A stretch of 64,000 nucleotides of DNA from an uncultured Acidimicrobiales bacterium. GTDB taxonomy: Bacteria; Actinomycetota; Acidimicrobiia; Acidimicrobiales; SZUA-35. Under the pieces are notes generated by a model that was not told where the DNA came from, did not search any database, and saw only the letters and a program-made list of their open reading frames with translations. Both the position numbers and the translations under genes were made by a program. Positions 27,359 through 37,913 of the stretch are shown in pieces (position 1 is the stretch's first letter; each line of letters starts with the position of its first letter). The stretch spans positions 1-64,000 of the forward strand of contig CALJSB010000028.1 of the NCBI GenBank assembly GCA_937976305.1, written 5' to 3'.

Positions 27359-29884
27359 ATGGGAGCGGTATCGAACGATTCGTCCCCCGCCAGCGTGTTG
27401 TCGGGGAACCCCACGGCCATCGAGGTCGTGCGGGCCGCGAGCCGACTCACCAACTCAGAAGCAAACATCGTTGTCTTCGACGGCCTGCGGGCCTCGGTCG
27501 TTGCGTCGCTCGACAGCAGCCTCTTTCAGCCTCGCCCCTATCGACCGGCTGAAGATGCCATCCGCAATGGTGACCGGGCAACAGAAGGCTCGGCGTACGT
27601 CACCGACAGCGGCGTCAGCTACCCGATCGTCAACAGCTCAGGAACCGCGATCGGAGCGCTGAGCGTCGGCCGGCACGATGCAGATCACGAGACGCTTGCC
27701 GGACTGGCACGAATTTGTTCGATGGTGGTCCCTGCGGTCCCATCGGACACGCACATCGAGGAAGCACTGATCGATTCACTGCGAGATGCCGTGATCGTGG
27801 TCGACAACAACTGGATCGTCACCTACGCCAACAAGGCAGTCGGTATCCAGATGGGGCGCTCACCCGTCGAAGTCGTGGGCACGAACGCTGTTGACCTCAT
27901 CCACCCAGACGACATCCCCAAGGCACTTGAGGCGATGGAGCGCCTGGCCAAGGGTGATGAGGTCTACCGCGTCATCGTCCGAACGATGATGGGTTCAGGG
28001 GACTACGGCCGACTCGAAGTGACCGGTCGCGACCTCACCGACGATCCTCGAATCAACGGGATCGTTCTGAGCCTCCGCAACGGCGACCACGACCTGGAGC
28101 TCGAAGCTGCGCTGTCTCGCACCGAGCAAGTCGGCAACACCGTTGTCGAACAACTGCACGATGGCATCATCGCCACCGATGCCGTGGGCACCATGACCGT
28201 GGTCAATAGCGCAGCCAGGAAGATGTTTGGTCTCGACCTGGAGGTGCCACTGGCCAGCATCGAGGTCGACCACCTCGCCTTCCGCGACAGCGATTCTCGC
28301 CCCTTGAAGGGTGAGGATCACCCGATCCGGCGTCTTCTCGACGGTGCAGTGATCTTCGAGGAGGAGGCGATCGTTGTTGCCGGCGGCTCAACTCGAAACG
28401 TCACCGTGTCTGGCCGACCCGTACTCGACACCAATGGCGCACAGATCGGCACGGCAATCGGTGTTCACGATGTCACGAGCTCGAAGCGAGCCGAGCGAGA
28501 TCTGCTGACCCGAGCCCTGCACGATCAGCTGACCGGCCTCCCGAATCGACGACGACTCGACGAGCACCTCATGATGCTCAGTCAGCGGAGTCGCCGAAGC
28601 GACGACAAGCCGATCCTCATCGCCGGCTGCCTCGTTGACGTCGACAATTTCAAGTTGATCAACGACACCCACGGCCACCGCGCCGGCGACATGGTCCTAC
28701 GGTCGGTCGCCGACCGCCTGCTCGTCGGCCGCAGCGAGGGCGACCTCGTCGCGAGGCTCGGCGGCGATGAGTTCATCGTGGTCTTCGAAGCCGACAGCCG
28801 CGCAGAAATCGACGAGGTTGCCGAATCGATCCGAGAGTTGATCGCCGGACCCTTCAACACTTCAGAACAAGAGGTTCTGCTCACGGTTTCTGTCGGTGTC
28901 ACCGTGTCAACGCCGGCCGATCTTCGACAAGACGCCTTTCTTCGATCCGCCGACATTGCGCTCTACGCGGCGAAAGAGGCCGGCCGCAACCGTGTGGTGA
29001 CGTTCGACAATGCGCTGGCCCAGGCAAACCACGTTGCTGAGGCACAGCGCACCATGCTCCGTCGAGCGCTCGAAGACGACGGCCTGGTCATGCAGTTCCA
29101 GCCGCTTGTGTCGACGATTGACCACCGCCTGATCGGATTCGAATCGCTCGCCCGATGTCGCACCGCGGACGGATCACTTGTCGGACCGTCGCGATTCGTC
29201 GGCGCCGCCGCTGGATCTGGACTGGTGTGGGCGCTCGACCGGCAAGCCTTCGAGCTCGCTTGTGACGCCGCAGCCATGATCACGAACATTGCGCCCGAAC
29301 TCACCGTTGCGAGCAACTTCTCCGCCTTGTCGATCCAACAAGGCGACTTTCTCGATGAGATCCAGGCATCACTCGAACGACATCAGCTGCGCCCCGAGTC
29401 AGTATGTGTCGAGATCACCGAGAGCGCGGCGTTCGAGGCCGGACCGGAAGCTCTTGATGTGCTCCAACAGATCTCCGACCTCGGGATCCGGCTTGCGCTC
29501 GACGACTTCGGGACCGGCTACTCGTCGTTGGCCCACCTGAGAGATTTGCCGTTGTCGATCGTCAAGGTCGATCGAAGCTTCATCAAGAACCTGACCGACA
29601 CGTCGTCGGATCTCTCCATCGTCAAGGCCATCGTCGCCCTGGCCGCCGAACTGGACCTCGCCGTCGTAGCCGAGGGCGTGGAGACAACGACCCAGCTGCA
29701 CGTCGCCAAAGACATCGGCTTCGACACCATCCAGGGCTACTACTTCTCCGCCGCGCTCGATCTCCAAACCATCATCGACATGCTGGCGAGCCAGACAAAC
29801 ACGGCCCGGTTCGAGTTGCCAGCGATCTTAGGGGTGGATCACTCCCATTCGATCGTGCCCGGCGGCTTCGACGTGATGTCGTAA
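27359..29884 (+). CDS. PAS-containing diguanylate cyclase/phosphodiesterase (GGDEF-EAL)
   Basis: [64 protein letters not shown]. Confidence 0.94.
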   Translation: MGAVSNDSSPASVLSGNPTAIEVVRAASRLTNSEANIVVFDGLRASVVASLDSSLFQPRPYRPAEDAIRNGDRATEGSAYVTDSGVSYPIVNSSGTAIGALSVGRHDADHETLAGLARICSMVVPAVPSDTHIEEALIDSLRDAVIVVDNNWIVTYANKAVGIQMGRSPVEVVGTNAVDLIHPDDIPKALEAMERLAKGDEVYRVIVRTMMGSGDYGRLEVTGRDLTDDPRINGIVLSLRNGDHDLELEAALSRTEQVGNTVVEQLHDGIIATDAVGTMTVVNSAARKMFGLDLEVPLASIEVDHLAFRDSDSRPLKGEDHPIRRLLDGAVIFEEEAIVVAGGSTRNVTVSGRPVLDTNGAQIGTAIGVHDVTSSKRAERDLLTRALHDQLTGLPNRRRLDEHLMMLSQRSRRSDDKPILIAGCLVDVDNFKLINDTHGHRAGDMVLRSVADRLLVGRSEGDLVARLGGDEFIVVFEADSRAEIDEVAESIRELIAGPFNTSEQEVLLTVSVGVTVSTPADLRQDAFLRSADIALYAAKEAGRNRVVTFDNALAQANHVAEAQRTMLRRALEDDGLVMQFQPLVSTIDHRLIGFESLARCRTADGSLVGPSRFVGAAAGSGLVWALDRQAFELACDAAAMITNIAPELTVASNFSALSIQQGDFLDEIQASLERHQLRPESVCVEITESAAFEAGPEALDVLQQISDLGIRLALDDFGTGYSSLAHLRDLPLSIVKVDRSFIKNLTDTSSDLSIVKAIVALAAELDLAVVAEGVETTTQLHVAKDIGFDTIQGYYFSAALDLQTIIDMLASQTNTARFELPAILGVDHSHSIVPGGFDVMS

Positions 29885-31398
29885 GCCACTCTGTTGACCC
29901 CGTCGACCTCATTGATGATCCGGCTCGACATCGTTTCGAGCAGCTCGTAGGGCAATCGCGACCAGTCGGCCGTCATGACATCATCGGAGTTCACCGCACG
30001 AATGATGATCGGATGGGCGTAGGTCCGCTCGTCGCCCATCACGCCGACCGTGCGAATGTCGGCGAGCACCGCAAAGCTCTGGAAGATCTCTCGCTCGAGG
30101 CCCGCCGCTGCGATTTCTTCCCGCACGATGGCATCGGCATGCTGCAGAATCGCCACTTTGTCTGGGGTGACTTCGCCAATGATGCGAACGCCGAGCCCGG
30201 GGCCCGGAAAGGGCTGGCGCCACACGATTTCGTCTGGCAATCCCAACTCCGAGCCGACCCGTCGTACCTCGTCTTTGAAAAGGTTCCGAAGCGGTTCGAC
30301 CAGCTCGAAGTCGACATCTTCTGGTAGCCCACCGACGTTGTGGTGGCTCTTGATTGTGGCCGTGGTGTCACCGGTACCGGATTCGACGACATCGGAATAC
30401 AACGTTCCTTGCACCAAGAACCCCGCATCGTTGAGCCCAGCCTTGGCCTCTTCGAATACCCGAATGAAGGTCTCGCCGATGATCTTGCGCTTGGTTTCTG
30501 GTTCGACGACGCCCGCGAGCGGATCGAAGAACCGCTTGGCGGCATCGACGTGTATCAGCTCGATGCCCTGGTGTTTCTCAAACGTCTCAACGACCTGGTC
30601 GGATTCATTGAGTCGCATGAGACCGGTGTCGACGTAGACACAGGTGAGGCGATCGCCGATGGCCCGGTGGACAAGCGCAGCAGCAACGGCGGAGTCGACA
30701 CCACCGGACAGTCCACAAATGGCTCTGCCGTCGCCGACCTGGGCTCGAATGGCCTCGACGGACGAATCGATGATCGACCCCATGGTCCACGCCGGCTCGA
30801 TCATCGCCTCGCGCCAAAGGAACTGCTCGAGGACATCCTGGCCAAACTCCGAGTGCACCACCTCGGGGTGGTGCTGCACGCCATAGATCCGTCGCTCGGT
30901 GTCCTCAAAGGCGGCGACCGGACTGTTCGCGGTTGATGCCGTGGCACGAGCCCCCGATGGGGGCCGATTGATGGCATCGAAGTGGCTCATCCAGACGGTG
31001 AACTCACTCTCGATGCCGTCGTGGAGCAGTGACGACTCAGCGGTGCGTGTGAGCTGCGTGCGACCATACTCGCCGGCCTCGAATCGACCGACCTCACCGC
31101 CCAGTTGTTGGGCCAAGAGCTGGGCGCCGTAGCAAATGCCGAGCGTTGGAACGCCAAGCTCGAAGATCGCTGGGTCGAGGAGCGGCGCGCCTTCGACGTT
31201 CACGCTTGCAGGACCGCCGGAGAGAATCAGTGCCGATGGCTTCTTGGCGATGAGCTCATCAGCGGTGATTGAGTGGGGAACAATTTCGGAATAGACGTTG
31301 AGCTCGCGCACGCGGCGAGCAATCAACTGCGCGTATTGCGCCCCGAAGTCGACGACGTAGACAGCCTGCTCGGGTGGAGCGGCGGTTCCGTCAGCCAC
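29839..31398 (-). CDS. guaA: GMP synthase (glutamine-hydrolysing)
   Basis: [36 protein letters not shown]-terminus [10 protein letters not shown]. Confidence 0.97.
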   Translation of the reverse strand: MADGTAAPPEQAVYVVDFGAQYAQLIARRVRELNVYSEIVPHSITADELIAKKPSALILSGGPASVNVEGAPLLDPAIFELGVPTLGICYGAQLLAQQLGGEVGRFEAGEYGRTQLTRTAESSLLHDGIESEFTVWMSHFDAINRPPSGARATASTANSPVAAFEDTERRIYGVQHHPEVVHSEFGQDVLEQFLWREAMIEPAWTMGSIIDSSVEAIRAQVGDGRAICGLSGGVDSAVAAALVHRAIGDRLTCVYVDTGLMRLNESDQVVETFEKHQGIELIHVDAAKRFFDPLAGVVEPETKRKIIGETFIRVFEEAKAGLNDAGFLVQGTLYSDVVESGTGDTTATIKSHHNVGGLPEDVDFELVEPLRNLFKDEVRRVGSELGLPDEIVWRQPFPGPGLGVRIIGEVTPDKVAILQHADAIVREEIAAAGLEREIFQSFAVLADIRTVGVMGDERTYAHPIIIRAVNSDDVMTADWSRLPYELLETMSSRIINEVDGVNRVAYDITSKPPGTIEWE

Positions 31399-32503
31399 CG
31401 GAGATCACCAGCTCGGCCTTCTGGAGCTCCTTGACCGTTTCGTATCCCAGTGTTGCCATCGCCTGGCGTAGAGCGCCGAAGATGTTGGCTCGACCGTCAG
31501 CACGATCACTCGGTCCGGACACAACCTCGGCCAACGTGCCCGCGAGCGGCAACTGCACGACGTCGCCCTGCGGCAGCGTCGGGTGGAAGGCGGTGCGGCC
31601 CCAGTGCCACTCGCCTCCGGGGGCACCCTCAGTCGCTGCGAGTGCGGAGCCAAGCACGACGGCATCGGCACCGCACGCAATGGCCTTTGCGATGTCGCCT
31701 CCGGAGCGAAGTCCGCCGTCGGCGATCACCTGCACGTAGACGCCGGTTTCGTCGAGGTGGCGCATGCGGGCGGCACGCACGTCTGCGATCGCCGTGGCCA
31801 TCGGTGAACCAACACCGGTCACGCTGCCGGTCGTGGCGGAACGACCGCCATCGACACCGACGAGTACTCCGGCGGCGCCGGTACGCATGAGATGCAGGGC
31901 GGCCTGGTAGCTGGCGCACCCGCCAACGATGACGGGAGTCTCGAGTTCGCGAACGAACTGCTTGAGGTTGAGCGTGTTGTCTGAGTCAGACACGTGCTCG
32001 GCCGAAATCACCGTGCCCGAGATGACGAGCAAGTCGAGTTCGGCTCGAAGCAACGTCTCGGCCATGGACGCAACCCGCTTCGGCGACACCGAGCCAGCGG
32101 CATAGGCCCCCTCGGCCTTGATGGCCTTGATCCGCTGGGTGACGAGGTCATGATCGACAGGAGCCTCGTAGAGCTTCCTGAGTTGTGAGCGAGCGGCGAC
32201 AACGTCGTGTTCACCGGCAACCTCGGCCAGAGCAAGACTCGGGTCTTCATGGCGAACCCACACACCCTCGAGATCGAGGACGCCCAACCCTCCGAGCTGA
32301 TCAATCTCCGCTGCCCGTTGCGGTGAGATCACCGAGTCCATCGGCGAGGTCAGAAACGGGAGATCGAATTGGTAGGCATCGATCTGCCACGACAAGTCGA
32401 CCTTGTCGAGATCTCGGGTTCGGCGGCTCGGAACGAGCGCCACTTGGTCGAGGCTGAAGCCCCGTCGACCTGACTTACCCAACCCGATGTCGATCTCGGA
32501 CAT
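31391..32503 (-). CDS. GuaB3-type IMP dehydrogenase-related protein
   Basis: [62 protein letters not shown]; no CBS domains. Confidence 0.88.
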   Translation of the reverse strand: MSEIDIGLGKSGRRGFSLDQVALVPSRRTRDLDKVDLSWQIDAYQFDLPFLTSPMDSVISPQRAAEIDQLGGLGVLDLEGVWVRHEDPSLALAEVAGEHDVVAARSQLRKLYEAPVDHDLVTQRIKAIKAEGAYAAGSVSPKRVASMAETLLRAELDLLVISGTVISAEHVSDSDNTLNLKQFVRELETPVIVGGCASYQAALHLMRTGAAGVLVGVDGGRSATTGSVTGVGSPMATAIADVRAARMRHLDETGVYVQVIADGGLRSGGDIAKAIACGADAVVLGSALAATEGAPGGEWHWGRTAFHPTLPQGDVVQLPLAGTLAEVVSGPSDRADGRANIFGALRQAMATLGYETVKELQKAELVISGG

Positions 32504-32572
32504 ATTCGAGACTCCTCGCTCTCTGGGAAGCGTGACAGCCTAATGGGTCGGGACGGCCATCGTGGTCTCGAT

Positions 32573-33226
32573 TCACCGGTCCCCTGGCCGAACGATCCGC
32601 TGCTCGTACGCCCACACAACAGCTTGCGTTCGGTTGATGGCACCGATCTTGGCCAAGATGCTTCGCACGTGGGTGCGAACCGTGGAAACCCCAATATGCA
32701 AAACGTCGCCGACCTCGGCGTTGGAACATCCAGTGGCCACGAGTCTGAGTACCTCGAGTTCCCGGTCGGTGAGACCCTTGAAATCAACAGCATCAGCCAT
32801 CGGCTCGTCGTTCAAGGCATCAACGAGCGTTCCAATCGCGGTGGAGTTGTACACCTGCTGGCCGTGAGCGACAGCAAGAACGGCGTCAGCCAATTGGTCG
32901 GCGGCTTCGACCTTCAGCAAAAACCCTGACGCTCCGGCTCGAATGGCCGCCCGCACATCGCGATCGAGATCAAAGGTTGTCACGATGAGGACCGCCGTGT
33001 CTGTCCGTTCGAAGATGAGCTTGGTTGCTTCGATACCGGTCAACTGGGGCATGCGCACGTCGACCACGGCGACATCAGGGCGCACCGACGCCACCATTGC
33101 GACCAAATCGGCCCCGTCGTGGGCCATGCCGACGATGTCGCACCGACCATCGTGTTCGAGAAGTCGTCTGAAGTCTTGCCGAACAGAAAGGTCATCGTCA
33201 GCGATCACCACCGATGGGCGTTTCAT
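32573..33226 (-). CDS. NarL/LuxR-type response regulator
   Basis: VVIADDDLSVRQDFRRLL, DVAVVDVRMP, LTDRELEVLRLVATGCSNAEVGDVLHIGVSTVRTHV. Confidence 0.93.
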   Translation of the reverse strand: MKRPSVVIADDDLSVRQDFRRLLEHDGRCDIVGMAHDGADLVAMVASVRPDVAVVDVRMPQLTGIEATKLIFERTDTAVLIVTTFDLDRDVRAAIRAGASGFLLKVEAADQLADAVLAVAHGQQVYNSTAIGTLVDALNDEPMADAVDFKGLTDRELEVLRLVATGCSNAEVGDVLHIGVSTVRTHVRSILAKIGAINRTQAVVWAYEQRIVRPGDR

Positions 33227-34449
33227 CGCTCCGCCGCCTCGGCATCGGATTCGGCAGTCGAGTCAGGCAACAGCGGGAGCCGCGCCATCACGGTCCACCC
33301 ACCTTCGCTGTTCGGGCCAACCTCGACGAGACCCCCAAGGGATTCGAGGCGTTCCTGCATACCCCGCAGGCCGAAGCCACTGCCGATGGTCTCGGTCGGC
33401 TTCGGCGGGCCGGGATCAGTAACAACGAGCCGTACCTCCTCGAGGGGTCGCCCGCCGTCGATGACCGGAACGTCCGGGCCCGTTACCAACACCACCTCGA
33501 CAGTGGCTTCCGTGGCGTCGCTGTGCTGGACAACATTGGCCAGCGCTTCTTGTGTCACCCGAGACAGCGCAAGATCGGCAAAGCTGGTGAGCCGTGCCGG
33601 CACCGAGTGGTCGACATCGACGGACACCTGAAGGCCAGCCGCTCGCGAGGTTTCGGCGATTCTCTCGAGATCAGCCAGTCCCGGAGCCACAATGTCTTGT
33701 TCGTTGCGCAGGATTGTCACGATCTGCCGCATTGCATTGAGCGCTTCGTTCGCCTGGTCACCGGCGAACGACACTGCTTCGTTCATGTCGGCTGAGTTCC
33801 CGAGCTTCTCGGCTGTCGAGGTGCGCACGACGATCGACGACAGGTGGTGTGCGGCCACATCATGAAGGTCCCGAGCAATGCGGTGACGTTGGGCGTCGAG
33901 TTCCATTCGGCCGTTGGCTCGTTCGAGGCCAACCACGGCAGCCGATTGCCGACGCGTGAGTGCGACTGCCCGGCCCAAACCCACGATCAGCAACGAGATC
34001 ACGATGGCTTCGATGACAGCCGGCACAACAAACCAGAACTCCTCGACGTCGCGCCACGAGCCGCCATCTTCCGCTGCCTCCTCGAAGAGCTCTGCCGCGA
34101 TCTCGTTGACGGCGAGCACGGTCACGCCGATTGCCATGCTCAGCCATGCGATCGTCGCGTCCTGCCAGGCGTAGATGATCAGGGCGGCGATGAAGGCGTA
34201 GATCACACTCGTGGCGCTGTCGACGAGGAAGGGCGCGGCAATCGTGACGACGCTCGACAGTGCGACGCTGAGCGAAGGCGCCCGAGGGGCGGCCAACAGG
34301 GGCAGTGCAGAAGCCGCGCCGACAAGGAAGGCAGCGACCGGCCGATCCGTGTTGAACCCCACCAGCAGGATGACCGATTGGGTCCCGAGCACCGCGGCCA
34401 CGATCGCCGCCTTCGAGCGAGTTGGCTGCAGCCAGTCAGAGTGTTTCAT
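33223..34449 (-). CDS. Multi-TM sensor histidine kinase (HisKA_3)
   Basis: Several TM segments; RHRIARDLHDVAAHHLSSIVV; GSGFGLRGMQERLESLGG. Confidence 0.92.
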   Translation of the reverse strand: MKHSDWLQPTRSKAAIVAAVLGTQSVILLVGFNTDRPVAAFLVGAASALPLLAAPRAPSLSVALSSVVTIAAPFLVDSATSVIYAFIAALIIYAWQDATIAWLSMAIGVTVLAVNEIAAELFEEAAEDGGSWRDVEEFWFVVPAVIEAIVISLLIVGLGRAVALTRRQSAAVVGLERANGRMELDAQRHRIARDLHDVAAHHLSSIVVRTSTAEKLGNSADMNEAVSFAGDQANEALNAMRQIVTILRNEQDIVAPGLADLERIAETSRAAGLQVSVDVDHSVPARLTSFADLALSRVTQEALANVVQHSDATEATVEVVLVTGPDVPVIDGGRPLEEVRLVVTDPGPPKPTETIGSGFGLRGMQERLESLGGLVEVGPNSEGGWTVMARLPLLPDSTAESDAEAAER

Positions 34450-35281
34450 CGTCTCCTAGCAATGAGCCTGCGCCGGCCATTGCTGGTCCGGTGGAGCGGC
34501 GCTGGCCCGATCGGTTGGTCCGCTTGATCCGCTCGTTGAGCTCGGAGCGAACCTCGGCGCAGTCGTCGAACTCGGTGCCCATCCACCGGTCCCACCATGT
34601 GAAGTACAACGCATAGTTCCCTCGAACCCGGTCGTGGTGCATGTTGTGATGCAACGACGTGGTCTTGTAGCGAAGGATCGGCAACTTCTCCCAGAAGGTC
34701 GGCAGAAGCTCAAACCCGCCATGAGCGTAGATGTTGTTGAGCAGCGAGAAGACAAACCCTGCCACGTACCAGCGCTCATCGAGAAGAAACACCATCGGCA
34801 AGATCGCATTCGGCAACGGGATGAGGAACAGCTCGACCGGATGAAAGCGCTGCCCGGCGAGTGGTGTGACGTCCTTGCTTCCGTGATGGATGAGGTGCAC
34901 CTTGCGGTACGCCCACCGATTGGTGTGAAGCCATCGATGGAACCAGTAGAACCACGCATCGCTCGCAAAGAGCATGGCGAAGAAGCCGAGTGCACCGACG
35001 AACCACGGACTCGTCGAGAGGTCGACAACGGGCGACACCGTCTCGGTCCACAGCAACGAGAGACCGAGCAGCGTCGAGCCGACCGCAGCAACAAGCGACC
35101 ACCACACCTCGTCGAGCCACTGCCGAGGCCCGGCACGCTGTGTCTCCTGAATCTTGCGGTGGCGCAAAAGCGGCTTGGCCAGCACCCACAGCAAGAGGAA
35201 GGCGCCGCCGAACACAACGGAGTATTCGACTGCTTCCTCGATCAGTTCTTCGAAGATTTCGTCTTGGATGAAGTCGTTCAT
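34436..35281 (-). CDS. Sterol desaturase / fatty acid hydroxylase family protein
   Basis: HRWLHT, HLIHHGSKD, LHHNMHHD histidine clusters between TM segments. Confidence 0.88.
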   Translation of the reverse strand: MNDFIQDEIFEELIEEAVEYSVVFGGAFLLLWVLAKPLLRHRKIQETQRAGPRQWLDEVWWSLVAAVGSTLLGLSLLWTETVSPVVDLSTSPWFVGALGFFAMLFASDAWFYWFHRWLHTNRWAYRKVHLIHHGSKDVTPLAGQRFHPVELFLIPLPNAILPMVFLLDERWYVAGFVFSLLNNIYAHGGFELLPTFWEKLPILRYKTTSLHHNMHHDRVRGNYALYFTWWDRWMGTEFDDCAEVRSELNERIKRTNRSGQRRSTGPAMAGAGSLLGDDETL

Positions 35282-35352
35282 CGCTTCATCTCACGACAAA
35301 TCGAGCCGGCTTTCATCAGCCGCAGGGCTGAACAATCGGCCCTATGGGCGGT

Positions 35353-35745
35353 TCAGCTCTTCGATGCGGCCGACTTCACGATCTGCTTCGCGATGGCCGA
35401 GTTGATCTGCCACACCGCCTTTGCCCCCTGCTCGGCAACGTTCTTCACCACAGAACCACCCGTTGCCGTTTCGATAGCGTCGAGCCCAGACAAGGTTGCT
35501 GATCGCGTGGTGTCTGTTGCCTTGTAACCCATCGTCGTGAGGGCCTTGACCAGTTCGGTTTCCTTCATCGGCCCCGACGACCGGGCGAGAACTTGCAGGG
35601 CGTCCTTGGTCAACTCAGCCGATTGGTTCACCACATCGGCCATGCCGAGTGGGCCAGCGATCTCGCCGTCGACAGAAGCCAAGTAGCGGCGAACTTTCTG
35701 CACGATTTCGTCGTGGGTTTCACCATCGAAGGAGAGTGTCGGCAT
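35353..35745 (-). CDS. Conserved hypothetical protein
   Basis: ORF MPTLSFDGETHDEIVQKVRRYLASVDGEIAGPLG...; typical codon bias. Confidence 0.6.
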   Translation of the reverse strand: MPTLSFDGETHDEIVQKVRRYLASVDGEIAGPLGMADVVNQSAELTKDALQVLARSSGPMKETELVKALTTMGYKATDTTRSATLSGLDAIETATGGSVVKNVAEQGAKAVWQINSAIAKQIVKSAASKS

Positions 35746-35784
35746 GCGCCCGACACTACTCCAGCCCGCCACACGCCCGTTTGG

Positions 35785-36990
35785 CTAGCCCACCGCCTCG
35801 GCCACGGCGCCGGCGAGATCGCCCTTCTTGCCAACCTCAACACCATCGAGGCCGAGCCACTCAGCCATCTCGGCAAGGTTCTTGGCCATGGCCGGGGCAA
35901 CAACATCGGGATCAGCACCGGCCTCGCCGAAAACACCCTTCGCCAGCAACATTCCGGCTTGTCGATCGGCTTTGATGTCGGCCCGGCCAACGAGCCGATC
36001 ACCGTGGAGGAACGGCAACACGTAGTAGCCGTAAACCCGCTTGGGTTCAGGAACGTAGATCTCGATGCGGTAGTGAAAGTCGAAGAGGCGTTCGGCTCGG
36101 GGGCGAAACCAGCAGACCGGATCAAACGGGGTGAGGAAGGTGGAGGCCGAGATCGATCGTGGGGTCTTGGCCTCGGGGTGCAGGTAGGCAGGTTCGGTCC
36201 AGCCCTCGACCTGCACCATCTCGAGTTCACCATCAGCCACCAACTGTTTGAGGGCTGGTCGAGCCTGGGGCATCTTGAGGCGGAAGTAGTCGGCAAGATC
36301 GGTCGCAGTGCCGATGCCGTGGCTCTTGGCCCCGAGCATGAGCAAGGCTTTGAAGCTGTCTTCGGGTGTTGGGGTGGGCTGCTGTGCGATCTCAATCGGC
36401 AGGACCTCGTTTGGCGTGTCGTAGACAAGTTTGAAGTTCTTGTCTCGGTTGGAGATCATCAGCTGGCCAGTCAAGTACAGGTACTCCAAGGCGATCTTGC
36501 CCTTTGAATACCCCCACCATGGACCGGTTCGACCGCCCGGGTCATCGAGATCGCCAACCGACAAACCACCTCGTTCGTCGATCTCGGTGAGTACCGACTC
36601 GACATACCCCGGCTTCTCACGTTCGAAGTCGGCCAAGCCCTTCACCCAACGAGGGTGATGCATGCGAAAGCGGATGTTGGGCTGGTGTTCGACGCTCGTG
36701 AGTGATGCGACGTGGTTGAAGTACTCGAAGTTCTCGCGTGACTGCCACAACCAGTGATCGAGCTTGTCTCGGTCATAGGAGCCCAACCGAGCGAACATGG
36801 GCAGGAAGTGCGAGCGGCAGATGACGTTGACCGAGTCGACCTGGAGGATCGTCATCCGATCCATGGCCCGTCGGAAGTGCCGCACGTTGGCAGCACCCGT
36901 TGGTTTGGCATCGGCGAAGCCCTGCGCTCCCAACGCAATCCGTCTGGCTCGGTCGAGAGGAATGGTACGGAGATCAGATGCAGAGGCCAT
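35785..36990 (-). CDS. YcaQ/AlkZ-like winged-helix DNA glycosylase family protein
   Basis: MTILQVDSVNVICRSHFLPMFARLGSYD and the overall HTH_42-like pattern. Confidence 0.8.
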   Translation of the reverse strand: MASASDLRTIPLDRARRIALGAQGFADAKPTGAANVRHFRRAMDRMTILQVDSVNVICRSHFLPMFARLGSYDRDKLDHWLWQSRENFEYFNHVASLTSVEHQPNIRFRMHHPRWVKGLADFEREKPGYVESVLTEIDERGGLSVGDLDDPGGRTGPWWGYSKGKIALEYLYLTGQLMISNRDKNFKLVYDTPNEVLPIEIAQQPTPTPEDSFKALLMLGAKSHGIGTATDLADYFRLKMPQARPALKQLVADGELEMVQVEGWTEPAYLHPEAKTPRSISASTFLTPFDPVCWFRPRAERLFDFHYRIEIYVPEPKRVYGYYVLPFLHGDRLVGRADIKADRQAGMLLAKGVFGEAGADPDVVAPAMAKNLAEMAEWLGLDGVEVGKKGDLAGAVAEAVG

Positions 36991-37006
36991 GAGCGCTCAG
37001 TTCCTG

Positions 37007-37696
37007 TCAGGAGGTGGTGGTGGCTCGCTCGAGCAGGTCACGGACCATGCGAGCGGTCGCTCCCCAAAGGGTGTCACCGATCAACTCAAAGAAGGTGATC
37101 TCCATCGCTTGACCATCGCGATGCCAAAGTTCTTGCCGGTAGATATCGGGGTCGAGAAGCTCAGCCACGGGCACGTGCAACACGTCATCGACCTCGCCGG
37201 GGTTGATCGTGGTGCTCGGACGCTCGGCCAGATGCCCGACAAAGGGGACGATGTAGGCCGGCGAAGACACGGTGGTGAGCCGGGTGATCTCACCGGCGAC
37301 GGTGATGAGACTGCGATCGACCCCGATCTCTTCTTCGGTCTCCCGAAGGGCGGTGGTCATGAGGTCTGGATCGTCGGGCTCGAGGCGGCCACCCGGAAAG
37401 CTGACCTCGCCAGTGTGGTTGCGCATGTGCCAGGCCCGGCGGGTGAAGAGGATCTCGGGTCCGTCAGGGCCGGGTGAGATCGGAATGAGCACCGCGGACG
37501 GCGGCTTGCCATCGACGACGACCGCAGGCGGTGCGTCGGCCGGTGGGGGGCCAGCGCCGGCAATCAGATGTTCGACGGTGAGCACGCGCTGGTCGGCAGA
37601 CAATGACGACCAAGGCGGTGGTTCGCCAAGAACTGCGTTGTCTGGGCGTGGAATGAACTGCGGTCCACCCCGTCCCGGGGGTGGATCAAAGCTCAG
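37007..37696 (-). CDS. NUDIX hydrolase (CoA pyrophosphatase-like); start uncertain
   Basis: GGRLEPDDPDLMTTALRETEEEIGVD Nudix box. No in-frame ATG without overlapping the upstream small ORF. Confidence 0.85.
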   Translation of the reverse strand: MSFDPPPGRGGPQFIPRPDNAVLGEPPPWSSLSADQRVLTVEHLIAGAGPPPADAPPAVVVDGKPPSAVLIPISPGPDGPEILFTRRAWHMRNHTGEVSFPGGRLEPDDPDLMTTALRETEEEIGVDRSLITVAGEITRLTTVSSPAYIVPFVGHLAERPSTTINPGEVDDVLHVPVAELLDPDIYRQELWHRDGQAMEITFFELIGDTLWGATARMVRDLLERATTTS

Positions 37697-37866
37697 GACG
37701 AGGCTCCGCTGGCGTCGTCTTCTGCCGTGCCGGCGGCGGCCTCGAGGATGTCGCGCATGCCACCGTTCTTCAGGTTCTTGAGCACGGTGCCCGGCGTGGT
37801 GTCTCCCCGCTCCCACTCCATCCAGAACTCGAGGAGCTTTGCTGGGTCTGCAGGGGGTCGATCCAT
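37693..37866 (-). CDS. 57-aa small protein (not in supplied ORF track)
   Basis: MDRPPADPAKLLEFWMEWERGDTTPGTVLKNLKNGGMRDILEAAAGTAEDDASGASS; translationally coupled with the NUDIX ORF. Confidence 0.65.
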   Translation of the reverse strand: MDRPPADPAKLLEFWMEWERGDTTPGTVLKNLKNGGMRDILEAAAGTAEDDASGASS

Positions 37867-37913
37867 TGCCGCAGGCTATCCATTCTGCCTGTGGTCAGGA
37901 ACGCCGGTCCCGT

